Below, piece after piece: positions 46,886 to 58,130 of a DNA stretch of 64,000 nucleotides. The DNA is from Aphrocallistes beatrix (Eukaryota > Porifera > Hexactinellida > Sceptrulophora > Aphrocallistidae). Numbering within the stretch: position 1 is the first letter of the stretch; each line of letters opens with the position of its first letter. The position numbers and the translations under genes are program-made. The stretch lies in assembly GCA_963281255.1 (NCBI GenBank), contig OY725488.1:3354285-3418284 (forward strand), given 5' to 3'. The notes beneath the pieces are model-generated. The model saw only the letters and a program-made list of their open reading frames with translations. It did no database searches and had not been told where the DNA came from.

Positions 46886-47149
46886 ATACGTACTGTACTC
46901 TGTGCGTACATAAGTACATGTACTTGTACATACGTAGTACGTTTTAGTAGCGTAAGATTTGTATTCCCACAGTACTACGTATATATTTATATTTCATTTA
47001 GACTATGCACGCATTCTAGTAGTATACGTATGAAGTACTAGAATTTTATACACTCAAAATATTTTTTTTTCGGTTATTTGAATTCTCCGCTTAATAGGGC
47101 CAAACTACCTTGGGACCAATGTGGCCCTATTAAGCGGAGTCGACTGTAT

Positions 47150-47460
47150 ATATATATATATATATATACACAAACATTAGTCGAGTTTTAATAGTAAGTA
47201 TTAGTTTTGTCAAGTGAGGTCTTATAAATGAGTAATAGAAATAATATGCAGCAAAACAATACATTCCTGTAATACACTAATGTTGTATGTGAAGTAACTA
47301 TAAATATTGTGGTTACATAATATTTTCAAAATGAATATTTAAACAACCATGAACTCAAAATATGAGTCAATTATATAGTTGATAAAAACAGTTTTTTAAT
47401 TAGCGGTTTTATGTTTGAAGTATTTAACCAATCCATGGTACTAATTTTTTCATAACTGCC
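47150..47460. other. No gene; TA run then AT-rich sequence
   Basis: A (TA)n run at 47146-47168 followed by unremarkable AT-rich sequence. Confidence 0.5.
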
Positions 47461-47669
47461 ATTGCCTTAGTACAGTGGTTCTCAACCTTTCATGGTCCGT
47501 GGCTCCCCTACCGAGACCCTCAGTTCCCGTGGCCCCCTGCCCTTCGATAAAAAAACGTAGATTTCGTTTTAACGTATTTACGTTCTATTATTTTACTTAC
47601 ACGCGAGACTGGTAAGCAAAAAACTCAAAGCCAAACAAAATCAAGTCAAATAATTGCTAACTAACACAA

Positions 47670-49638
47670 TCAGTACGAAACTTGCTCTTGGGCTCGTCTG
47701 AGGAGGCCTTTTATATTTGGTTTCGTCTTGGACACAGCAAGGCGAATGTCACTGCGAACATCGAGACGATTTCTGGATTTTGTTTTGATGGAAGCAAGAT
47801 CAGAAAACCCAGATTCGCAAAGGTAGGTCGTGGCAAATTGAACGAGCATTACGGACGCCTTCTTGGCGATTAGTGGATATGAATCGTGAAGAGACAACCA
47901 GAAGCTGGAGACGTCTTCTTTGTTCTTAAAGGCCAGCTTCATCACATTCGAAACTTTCAACTCTGCCAGCTCCTCTGCTGCTTCTTCAATAGGGTCGATT
48001 TCGGTGTTGAACGGGTCTCTGTGCCATGGAACAGGCAACGGTGCGTCGTCGAAATAAGATCTGAACTCAGCGGAGACGATCTCGAGATGCCCAATGATGC
48101 AAGTTTTGATGCCGACGGGCAACTCAATCCTCTTCGTCTCCAGGTGCTCGTCCAAGGAAGGAAACGAAGAAGTGAACCCGGCCTTGATTCGTGCCTGCCA
48201 GACTCCCATTCGAGCATATAGTCTGGCAAGCTTGTCTTGAAAGTCACTGACTGTCACATCACGGCCTTGCAAAAACAGGTTCATTTCGTTGAGTCTCCCG
48301 AATACATCGGCAAGGTACGCGAGCATCATGACGAACTCTTCATTGTGCAAGTGGACGTGGAGGTTGTTTTCGTTGTCTCGTAGAAAGATTTCCACCTCAA
48401 CTAGGAGTTCATACAGCCGAGAGAGGCATTTGCCCCTCGACAGCCATCGAACTTTGGTATAGAACAGAAGTCCCACATGTTGCTCTCCCATTTCTGTGGC
48501 CAGAAGTTGGAAGAGCCGGTGATTTTTGGCCCTCGCACGAATGAAGTTTATCACTTTGACCGCGACGTCCATGACTTCCATCAAACGCGGAGGTAGAGTT
48601 TTTGACGCAAGAGCGTATCGGTTTAGCGAGCAGTGGGAGGATGTCACAGGGGCCATTCGTTCTTCACAAGCGTGACGAACCCTCCTCTGACGCCAAGCAT
48701 CGCTGGGGCACCGTCAGTACAGATGTGCTTGAAATTCTGCCAACCAAGCCCGTTAGCTTCAAAAAAAGAGTCCACGATAGCTTTCACATCTACTGCAGTT
48801 GTTGTGGTTGGCAGGGTATTGCAGAACAAGAACTCTTCCTTCATCTTTCCCTCTTTCTCGTAGCGGGCGAAGGCGATCAAGTGACTTTCCAGAGCGATGT
48901 CGGTAGACTCGTCCAGTTGAACACTAGCCTGGAGTGTTCTTTGCTTGATTTCGGAGCGAACTTGCTTGCACACATCAGCAGCCATGTCGTCAATCCGTCG
49001 GCGAATCGTATCATTAGATAACGAAAGTTGCTGGATCTTCTTTTTCGCCCCTGGTCCGATCATTAATTCCACCATTTTCTCTACACATGACTTGATAAGG
49101 TCCTCAGCAATAGTGTGCGGCTTCTTCCACTTCGCAATTCGATATGCCACCTCGTAGCTGCATTGAAGAGCAGGCTTTTCTTCCGGCCGGAATTCGAAGT
49201 GGGGTAGCATCGCTTCGAGATCGTATCGGGCTCGTTTGGCAGACAGAGCATCGACTTCATTGTCCTTCCTTCGGGGATGTTTCTTGTCGCGATGGTTTGT
49301 GAGTTTGGAGGGACGTAGTGATGCATTCGACATCACGACCGAGCAGTGCAGACCAGGGTATTATACAGCCATCCAGTGATACTCTCCTAGTCTCAAACCC
49401 ATCAATTTTCATATGCCTAAATCTATAAATAACATTATAATATAAGGTAAATTGGGTAATATTCTAAACTTTCATGCTCCTAAACACTTTCGGGCTTAAA
49501 ATCATACGCTTAAAGGAGCGTCTCGCGATCCTAGATAATCTCTTGGTGCAGACATTGCGCACATTCCAGAACTTTCCGATAGACTTTTGTGAAGCCAAGC
49601 GCGACGTAACTGTCGTTCCATTTTCGAACCTTCGACAT
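47670..49638 (-). pseudogene. hAT transposase, ZBED5-like, interrupted
   Basis: Start at 49638: MSKVRKWNDSYVALGFTKV. A BED zinc finger follows (QC-x2-C, then SKLTNHRDKKHP), split by the MITE at 49354-49545. The core has ASVQLDESTDIALESHLIAF (first Asp region), CTDGAPAMLGVRGGFVTL (second Asp) and, after a frame change near 48655, SSHCSLNRYALASKTLPP, KVRWLSRGKCLSRLYEL and the dimerisation region FATTYLCESGFSDLASIKTKSRNRLDV. Order and length (about 590 residues) match ZBED5/Buster-type hAT proteins. Apart from the MITE and one frameshift it looks intact, so it died recently. Confidence 0.92.
49354..49545. mobile_element. 192-bp hAT-type MITE, copy 2
   Basis: Starts CAGGGTATTATACAG and ends GATAATCTCTTG. 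Flanked by perfect GTGCAGAC duplications (49346-49353, 49546-49553). Homologous to 17096-17280 along its length. It sits inside the BED finger of the hAT gene. Confidence 0.93.
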
Positions 49639-49874
49639 TTGACAAACACAGAATTGCAAACACAATGAGAATTAAAACAACTCTTTTCTAAGCTACTAAA
49701 TATATGTAAAAACAGTATGCAAGATTAAATAGTTAATTTCAATTGGACAGTACGTTTGAGTCAATACTTAAACATAGTCCCCCAGTGAAAGCCTCTGCTC
49801 GTGGCCCCCCTGGGGGGCCACGGGCCCCTGGTTGAGAAACGCTGCCTTAGTATATAGAATGCTATGATTGAGAC

Positions 49875-50345
49875 TTTCCTTGATTATTCTGGGGCCAAGA
49901 TAGGCTCCCCATTGATTCTTTCGCCACACCAATGAATATTTGCTTCCTACTGCCCTATCTCGTATTTCATGATTGTTTCTGATTTGGTATATATCGAGTT
50001 TATTTCCTTATCCAATTTTGCAGTTCCTTTACACTGTTTTTTGTAAAGGGCGCATCTCAAGTAAAGTACACTTCCTTAATCTTGTGGCAAACATATTTAT
50101 GTCCATCAATGGAAGAGAAAACCTTCCCACCATTTCGTCTATATTAATCTGTGCGATATTCCATTTGGAGAGTATTTCACAATTGAAAATGCCCTTTTGA
50201 AGGTCATCATATATTTATAACATTTGCAAACCAATGAATTTTTTATGAATTAAAACAGGGTATATTGTATATAAGTGACACCATATGCACGCGATAAAAC
50301 TATTTAGATTCCATGTATATAGATTCAATTTACGTTATACTACTA
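49875..50345. other. No recognised feature
   Basis: AT-rich. An open frame at 49973-50200 has no domain and is probably chance. Confidence 0.5.
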
Positions 50346-50445
50346 GAAATTCGATCTAATGCATGTTTTCAAAATTCGATCTTATACCAACATACAAGAT
50401 TCGATCTTATGCCAACATAGAAATTCGATCTGATGCATGCGCCCC
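50346..50445 (-). repeat. AGATCGAAT tandem motif (repeat D), copy 2
   Basis: Reverse complement of the array at 40060-40150, again with TATGTTGGCATA spacers. No element ends recognised. Confidence 0.55.
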
Positions 50446-50879
50446 TTAGATAATAAACTTTTTGCTCTTTCATAATTTCACACTTGCTTTTGGTAATTAA
50501 TGTAAAGCTTGAGACAATAGAATTTAGATTGCATTGCATATTGTGAAATAAATGATCAATTTTAAATAAAGGTTGTAAAAAATGGTACGCCATAAAAAAA
50601 TTCCTATCCTAGGTGTTAGAATAGTCCTCATTACCTTAAGCATCAAAAATATTATAGGATTGCAATCATGGATCCTGAGTTTACACCCTGTCTGGCCATT
50701 CAAAGGTGTCTCATTTTGTCCTTAGGTGTCAGATCGACAATCGAACACTTTTTTGCACACCTCATGCTCTCAAGGCAACTATTCCCAGAATTTTAGGCTA
50801 TAATCCCTTATGATTTGGCCATACGGAAATTTCCCGCGAGAAAAATACAAAATATAACCACTCATTTAAGAAGGTGGTC

Positions 50880-51605
50880 TATTATTATTATTATCTTATT
50901 AATACGAAAAATTTGGTTCATGGATTGTTGCTACATTCCTGCGTTGCTATGTAACCCATTTTGGTCAGTTGGGGTCATATCTTGAAAACCACAATAACTG
51001 TACATTTAAATTACATTTAAATCTTATTTGATAGCGAATAAACTGCTCTCTATTAATGCAATAATATAATTTCCACGTCTAAATTCAGTGTTTTATGAAT
51101 TATCAGACAAAATAACAAATGTGAACAATATGATAAATTGTCTAATAACTCGTGAAACATATACTTTAGGCGTGAATTATATGATAGCTTAATAGGAAGT
51201 AGTCTATCGGCTATCAAATACGATTGAATTTAAATGTCTACTTATTATGGTTTTCAAGATATGGCCTCGAATTTCCAAAATCCTCGTTTCCAATTCAACT
51301 CGGGAATGATACAACTCTCCATGAAAAAATCCAGATATTTCACTGTAACTCATTAATAGCTCGGTTATATGCAAAAGACTTACTTTAAAAAAATTCAGAA
51401 GTAACCTTAAACGAACCTAAAAATCACTAAATTGGTCATAATTAGCAACGAATTTATACCATATTTATAAATGTTGGTATTACATGCCTAGCTCTATTCT
51501 ACGTAGTTAATTATTTTTGCTAGATCATGTATTAGTTCAATTATCTTTGACCGCATCCCTGGTCATTTTTGAGATTAGAGACCTTATATACATAGGGCTA
51601 TGGCC
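50880..51605. mobile_element. P-like foldback MITE, copy 2
   Basis: Shares both palindrome arms with 36484-37178 (ATATCTTGAAAACCAC, GCGTTGCTATG), with a larger loop of about 140 bp. The right end ACCGCATCCCTGGTC...GGGCTATGG is a P-type terminus. The left end is unclear. Confidence 0.65.
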
Positions 51606-51770
51606 TGGTCAACTTTAAATACATAGTTTTTAGTATCTTTTTGAGACTTGTTTACTTTATGTACCTGCTGTAAACACGAGTAGAAAATATTTCATATTGG
51701 TTCGAAAATGCCATATTAAGAATCTACACCGTTAAAAATCCCAGGACCATTGTTTGAAGTTTAACTCTAG
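51606..51770 (+). repeat. Single unit of the 143-bp satellite
   Basis: GAGACTTGTTTACTTTATGT followed by CTGTAAACACGAGTA and ATCTACACCGTTAAAAATCC, a diverged monomer of the array at 19294. Confidence 0.6.
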
Positions 51771-51774
51771 CCAT

Positions 51775-52936
51775 AGCCTGCTCAATATAAAGCCTAACAG
51801 TAGACTGAAAATTATGGACTAGGGATGAAGTAGCAGGCGTTTGAAATAATTAATGATTAGCCTAAAATCGTTAACTATGCAGGATATATCCTGAATTTAT
51901 TTCCAGCATATATAAACATGATTATTAGAGTACAAGTACATGTTGAGAATATTTTGATTAGTCATCATATCGTTACGCCACAGGTAATTCTAAGCACGAT
52001 TTTGGATGAAAACATCTTGGTAGAGACAAGTTGTTTGCAGTTGTGAAACCGAAATATTCAAAAGAATTGATTGAAAAAACAAGCACAGAAACCTGATTTT
52101 TGGCATGTGGGAGTCTTTTGAATATGGCTTCATTAGATTCTAACCTAAGACGAAAATGTCGAATCATCATGGAATTATAACATCATTTTCACCTTTTTTA
52201 TGTTTTGAAATTTCAGCTTTTTGACTATAACTCTGCCATTTAGGTAATCGAAGGCTGAAATTTTAATAGAATATGGATATTTATAGATCTCAAATATGAT
52301 ACACCACTCATCAAAAAATAATGACTCATCATTCTGTTATGACGTCATCATTACGCATCAAAAATTGAAAATTTGTTTAATTTTGCCATCTTTTGGCTGA
52401 TATCGATTATATAACACTAAGACATATGTATTTAGAGATACCATCCACCTTATAATTAATCAATGTGAGCCTAGGCGCCCAAAGGGTGCCTCTGACGGAT
52501 ACAAAGTGTCCGCAAGCCGCGCAGCGATATCAAGCGAAGCGCTCTTGTCGACTGTATAATTCAATCAATATACTGACGTTCAGAGTGATGCCATTATGAA
52601 GCCAAGTCCAAATTCCAGGAGAAGATGAGAGGATGTTAGGATTTACAATTACTGTAGTAGTTGATTTGTTACTTCTCTGGTAGTAGCAGCATAGTAGTTT
52701 GTGCATCATTTATCCATTTATTCTGTGATTAAACGTAATGTGATTAAAATATGCAAATGTTTATTGGTTTTCAATAATGGATAAATGCTATCATTCATGT
52801 TTATCGATTGATGGACTGAAGAAAGTAAAGAAAACAGAATTTATATTATATTTTTTATATTATAATATCCAAATAGTCCACTTACTACTTGATCCCTGGT
52901 GCTTTTACTTTTTAGCCTTATATAGAGTAGGCTATG
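51775..52936. mobile_element. P-like MITE, copy 3, carrying an S element
   Basis: Left CATAGCCTGCTCAATATAAA with GACTAGGGATGAAGTAG. Right (reversed) CATAGCCTACTCTATATAAG with CACCAGGGATCAAGTAG. Both are variants of the P-element end at 3917. No target duplication could be confirmed. The family S copy at 52062-52547 lies inside. Confidence 0.65.
52062..52547 (-). repeat. Family S copy 5
   Basis: Reverse orientation. The head near 52547 has ACAAGAGCGCTTCGCTTGAT, the second hairpin survives as AGGCGCCCAAAGGGTGCCT, and the tail near 52065 is TTTCAATCAATTC. The body is collinear with copies 3 and 4. Confidence 0.75.
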
Positions 52937-52937
52937 G

Positions 52938-53450
52938 TAGTACCTGGTGATGGAAAATGTGCTGGAAAATTGCAATACCATCCCAAATCGCTGCGTCCTT
53001 AGTTGCCCGTACATCAAGAAACATGTCCATGTGTTCATCAATGTTCCCTCCGCAAATCTCTTGAATATCCTTGTATTCCCGTAGCCTTCTATTTCAGAAA
53101 CCGTATCACAACCAGTGAAGGCATGACAAAAGAGCAGGTATCGCCTTTTTCTTTCAGAGAGAGCTCGGATTCTCCTGACATCGTAAAAGCCCTTTGACGT
53201 GTTTAAAAAGAGTGGATGTTTGATGCTTGAGCTATGATGCACCAGCAGCACGTCCGCGTCTTCCGCTCGTACCTGAATATAGAACAAGATATCATCAAAG
53301 AGTTTTCGTCCATCTAACTGTGAATGTAATATAATGTATTCAAAATTTTACTGCCCTCAACTGAGTCATGTATAGCAGCAACCAATGCCGCTTTCACAAT
53401 CGAAATGTCTGCATCATTGTCGCACTGATCCACGGTTTTAAAATTTCGAT
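52938..53450 (-). pseudogene. Relic with DADVLLV / HAFTGCDTVS motifs
   Basis: Two exon-like pieces. At 53340-53450: DQCDNDADISIVKAALVAAIHD. At about 52938-53275: VRAEDADVLLVHHSS, DVRRIRALSERKRRYLLFCHAFTGCDTVSEIEGYGN. The acidic pairs and GCDT spacing resemble a PIN/FEN1-like nuclease fold (inference). I recall this motif pair from the same class of multi-copy invertebrate proteins as the KLSAGD relic at 35560-36313. The gap between the pieces (53288-53340) could be an intron. The C-terminal end is cut by the P-like MITE at 52936. Confidence 0.6.
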
Positions 53451-54840
53451 GTTTGTGAGTGTTTATTGATATATTAATACTACAATTTTCATCGTTTTTT
53501 AAGGTTTTGTGTGTAAATGATTATATTTCCAAAAAAATACAATTTAAATCTATTCTCGTCAATATTTATGCTTAAAAATGTGATTACAAATAACAATCAT
53601 TTTATATTTCACATTGCGCAACCCCAAACAACTTTCTAATGGAGTCAAATAAAGGATTAATCTTTCATTTTCTATGCAATTTAAATTATTTTAAAAATTT
53701 GATAACTAATATACGAAGTTAGAATTACCTGTATACTAATATATTTTGAAAGGGAATAATAATAATAACAGATACCACATGCACAAATGATATTAACTTT
53801 TGTTTTTTTATAAAATATAAAATTCCTAATTACATAGTACATATGTACTAACACCCTAATATTTAGGAAATTTTTGAAATCATGAAATTTCTAGTAAACC
53901 TATTTAAATCTGTTTTGAAAATGATTCAGGGATCCCTAAATATGTCAAAAATGCCAAGAAATCATGGTCCATATACATTACATCCTAAACTTGGTTTAGG
54001 GACACCGTGGGAAATGGATTAACTCACTCTTGTTATGAATGTTGTCTATGTACTATGACTTTGGTATCAAATTTATCATATCCGGTCGAATCTGTAGATT
54101 CATCTGCGCTGACTCTTTCTCCGCCTCTGCTGTACCTACAACAAATGAAATGTGAATATATTATAAATTGTTCACATGAATTATCACCAGCATTTGAAAA
54201 GGAAAAAAGGCTGTAAATCATTGTTCCTTGCCATGTTTCATGTCTAGAGAACAGGTAGCACTTACGAGTTGACTTCATGGTGACCTTGACAGACATTTCA
54301 TGCCTCTTTCATGGTCTCCAAAGTTGTAGCATTGCCTTTAGGAGTTGCTTGTGAGAGCTTCTGAGCTGGTGTCTCCGGGCTATCACAGATGAAACCAATG
54401 AGTGGAGGTTGAGGACTTTTGTCTACATCCATACTACTAGACTGTTATGCTCTCAAATACAAAGGAAAGAACAGTAGTTATTTTGCCTTTTTAGTGGATT
54501 TTTGGGAATTTTTGCGTCGGTACGACAAACAGGAAATGTGAGCGTGGACATTTTCCTCAGGTTTTGTGGCAAAAAACGTGCTTGCAATTGATTAAGAATC
54601 GTAAAAAAAACTAGTTTGACCCCCTGACAAGCTACTTAAGGCAGAACATAAATTTTCCCAGATAAGGTTCTGGGTTCCCAACTTTCGGCAGCTGTCACGG
54701 GTTCCCCTACGGCAGTTGAGTTTAAAATATGTGTAGGTTGTGGAATATCTAACATGGAGGCTGACTCAAAACAACTATGATTATCATTTTCTCCACTCTT
54801 AGCTATATTACCAATCCCATCAAGATCTACTCCCTTCCGT
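53451..54840. other. No recognised feature
   Basis: AT-rich. Short minus-strand frames at 54033-54296 and 54300-54433 (SPQPPLIGFICDSPETPAQK) have no domain I recognise. They could be upstream exons of the preceding relic, but nothing proves it. Confidence 0.4.
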
Positions 54841-54845
54841 AATGA

Positions 54846-55165
54846 TCTGGAAAATGGGGCAAATGAGATTGCCCCGCATCTCCTTGCATTTGGTCGACGG
54901 CCTCGCACTCCTTTAGACGCTAGGATGGATTTGCCCAAGCAGTGTGTTACAACTCCTATAGAGACGGATGTAGAAGAGTTACGAAAAACGGAGGAACTGA
55001 GCGCGCCATAGCTAGCCGGAATTAGGAATCCCAGAGATCAAGAGCAAAGAGATAATACGACCAGGCGAAAGAAACTTCGAAACTAAGCACAGGGGACCAA
55101 GTCTTACTGAAAAGGGAACGCAAAAACTACATTTAACTCAATCGGAATTAGCATTCCCAACTTTC
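54846..55165 (+). pseudogene. Gypsy-type pol scrap (fossil)
   Basis: Plus-strand words LLAFGRRPRTPLDARMDLP and KLSTGDQVLLKRERKN are typical of the end of a Ty3/gypsy integrase and its tail. No LTR or other part is visible nearby. A short, broken fossil, distinct from the large element at 3459-15195. Confidence 0.65.
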
Positions 55166-55345
55166 AAAAAAGAAAATTTCGTCCCGGATCATCCATTCAT
55201 AAGCTATGATCCTTGATGATCAAATTTAGCACAAATGTTCACCTCATGTTATATCCAAATCCTTCTATCGGAAAGATTTTAACTGTTAAAATTATATGAA
55301 TTGCCAATTCTTTTGTTCGAATTGAGGGAACATCTTGATTAAGAA

Positions 55346-55505
55346 GAGAAAGTGTACCTTGTTCTGGAGTGGGAAATGTGATACAATGCATCCCTTGTAT
55401 CGTGTGCCTTGGCAAGTGAAACCTGGTAAGAAGGAGAAATTGCACCTTGCTCTGGTGGATAAAATGCTATATACGTACAAGTATAATGTGCCTCGCTGGC
55501 ATCCT
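55346..55505 (+). repeat. Local tandem duplication, about 88 bp
   Basis: GAGAAAGTGTACCTTGTTCTGG and GAGAAATTGCACCTTGCTCT begin two related blocks, both continuing to TGTGCCT...GGC. An open frame of 71 codons spans them. I do not recognise the product. Confidence 0.45.
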
Positions 55506-55569
55506 CCTAAACAAAACCAGTTATTAGACCATTATATGTATAATTTATAAATAAATTTGTAGTCAGGTT

Positions 55570-58130
55570 AACATTTTTTTCACTCCCACTAGATCAATTT
55601 TCTAATTTCTTATCATATATTCTTAATCAATATTGTCTGTTTTATATTTGATAAAAAGAAACAAAAATTCTTTTAACTGATCAAATATCAAAATTTGTTC
55701 ATACGCATCACCGATATTTCTGGCCAATCGTGGTTAGAAGCCTTTAAAGAAATCTCAAAATATAATTTTTTGCAATTGTTTTCAGTGATGAGATCCATTC
55801 GTTTGCGAGTGAGCTTTTGGGTTTACACTATCCGTATGGCTTCTAATGGATAACCCTGCTTCGCGGAATTGACCACCGTCTTCACCACAACCCCAAGGTA
55901 TCGTTGTGTTTTGTTTTCATTAGCCTTTCATGCGCATGATACAGCACATCGTAATGGCATGTATATTGCCATTTGTACGTTTGTGGTCTATCTACCACTG
56001 AATAGTGCGCATGCGTGCATTACTGGGAGCATGTTTCTTGATCTCGTTTATCCACTTTTTGAATTTAGACAATTTCTTCATCGAGAAACACAGACGTACC
56101 CTGTTTGATCGAAATGACGATTGGAAAATGGAAACTAGTATACTTTGCCCGTCTGAGAGAAAATCGGCAAGGGGGTTGGACCTGTGCAAGAGGTGGGGGT
56201 TGCATAGGTTAAAACCGAAAGGCCTGTTTCAAGAACTTGTCGTAGTTTGTCTTGGAGATCATTTTAACCATGCAAAACCAAATGGGTCTGGGAGGAACAA
56301 AATTTTTCACAAATAGTTTTGAATTCTTCTCTTGAAACCGACGAATGAATGGATGATTACACGAATAATCAATGAATTACTTTTGTAAATCTATCTTTTG
56401 AAATAACATTATATTCATAGTATTGATCAGCTCTTTTTCTTTCAGCATTATTACATGTATAAATGTGGAATCATAATCATATTATTCATTTTAAATATTC
56501 AATATTTTAATTGCTAATCATGTCCTACGTTCATATTTCTGGTGCACAGAAGCGACAAGGATGCGTTTGAAAGTAATGAACTAACGCAAGGTTCGCAAAC
56601 AGTAATACAAGTCGGTATTGACTTCTACGTACTTTTATCACCTTCCAAAGAAGTGCCCGCTAAAAATCCTAGATAAACCAATGGTAGCGAGGGTACAATT
56701 TGAGAAGTAATTATTCCTACAACCAAGAATACCACCTTTCACTCAAAAGGAAACCGTGTATGCGAAATATAAGGAATTATCATTGTAATATATTTTTAAC
56801 AAGTACTGTTAGCAATAATGTTAAGTTTAGGCATACTAATTTGTACGCACTAGTAGATACTGAGTTGTATGCTTAACCTTAACATTAAGAGAATATCAGT
56901 TTGAGTATATAATACCTCCCTGTTAAAGGTAAACGGACTCAAGATTGATGGTTTTTATATTAAAATATCTTGATATTCTTGGTGTGACAATTGAAAAGTA
57001 AAGAAACTTAATTCATCAATCAAATGAAGATCTGAATCGGATTTTATGCTTGACTAAAAAATATAGTTTTCTTGATATCCAATAGCTGATATATTACAAT
57101 TCTTATATAATATTTCAATTTCTATTGAGAATCGTTCGCCGTTAGCTTTTTCATGTACTTCAGCGTCTTCTCTTGGATCTCTCCCAAAGTTGAAAGCTCA
57201 AATTGCCGTGGATGCTTTTTCAGGTCCTTAAAGACTCACCTGGCACACTGGTTCAAGTTTGGACCTTATGGTTCTTTTTAGATATTTCGTAGTCACCTTG
57301 TCAGTGTGCGTCCTGTAATTGTCATGCTGCCACCATAATATTTTCAGAATGCAAATGAAGTTTACGCCATCTTTCACTGTAGTTTAAAATTTCGATCTAA
57401 ACCTCTACATTTATCTTCCCTTTTGGTTGAGGAAATGCGATACTGAATTTACTATATCTTGTAAATACCAGAATAATTAACGCATTACGATTTGGCAATT
57501 GAGGGCGGAGGACGCTTTTAATACTGTCCTTCCACGCTTTGTTCTCTGTTTTTGTAAGAGGACAATCAAAGTTCACCCATCATCGTGGAAGGGCTTCAAT
57601 TGAAATTTTATCAATTATTTCAATAATTTCTCTAACACAGATCACTCTCGATTCCATGTTTACTTTTGAAAGTTGATGCGGAACCCAGACATAGGATACT
57701 CCTGATCGATTCTCGATTGTTAACAGTTGTATCAAATTCTAACCGACTTCTTGGGTTCAGTCTAATCAGTTCACGAACCATTAATATGGAGGCTCAGTTG
57801 GAGAATGAGGACCAAATCGTGGACCACCCTGCAAAGAAATGCTTTGCTCGATTAGTCTATGATACCACCTAAATATGCTCGTGCTTCATTTGGATTCCTT
57901 CAGCTCTGCTTAAAGATATTGTTGATGAATCTGAATGACTTTTACCCCTACGAAACACGATAAACTGCACGCCATGTTTCTTGTCTAAATTGATTATCTC
58001 GGCAGTAAAAGGAGTGGATAGACTAACTTAGTGGATGAAAAATATATTTGAAAAATATTTTAAATATGTAGGGATAATAAACCGCACAATTAACACAATT
58101 CCTTTAATAAGTTAAATAACATGATATTAT
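55570..58130. other. No confidently recognised feature
   Basis: About 2.5 kb of AT-rich sequence. The minus strand of 57100-57960 has transposase-like words (WWQHDNYRTHTDKVTTKYLKR) among many stops, possibly a very old transposon relic, but no family can be named. Confidence 0.4.

Larger units (their letters stand above)
44346..47146 (+). mobile_element. Tigger-type (pogo) transposon, about 2.8 kb
   Basis: Ends CAGTCGACTTCGCTTAATAG and (reversed) CAGTCGACTCCGCTTAATAG, TA on both sides. It holds a CENP-B-like transposase gene with several breaks and an internal array of its own terminal motif. Probable source of the 188-bp MITEs. Confidence 0.92.
47473..49844 (-). mobile_element. hAT transposon with BED-finger transposase
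   Basis: Ends CAGTGGTTCTCAACC and (reversed) CAGCGTTTCTCAACC, a well-known hAT terminal form, with CCTTAGTA at 47465-47472 and 49845-49852. One gene on the minus strand. It inserted into a P-like terminal repeat (ATTGCCTTAGTATATAGAAT) and was later entered by a 192-bp MITE. Confidence 0.95.
41666..49866. mobile_element. Possible 8.2-kb composite between P-like ends
   Basis: Left CATAGCATTCTACGTATATA, then CTAAGGCAAT. The right end, reconstructed around the hAT insertion, is ATTGCCTTAGTA plus TATAGAATGCTATG. These match each other and the ends of the P-like element at 8693-10713. No THAP or P gene lies between, only other elements. No clear 8-bp duplication, so the two ends may be unrelated solo ends. 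Confidence 0.35.

Noticed and set aside
48602-49021. Plus-strand open frames of up to 139 codons
   Set aside because: Antisense shadows of the hAT transposase gene.
55992-56316. Open frames of about 100 codons on both strands
   Set aside because: No domain, no splice or start context, and AT-rich chance frames of this size are expected.
57100-57960. Possible Tc1/mariner-like relic on the minus strand
   Set aside because: One transposase-like phrase among many stops, no ends and no catalytic set; too weak to list as a gene.
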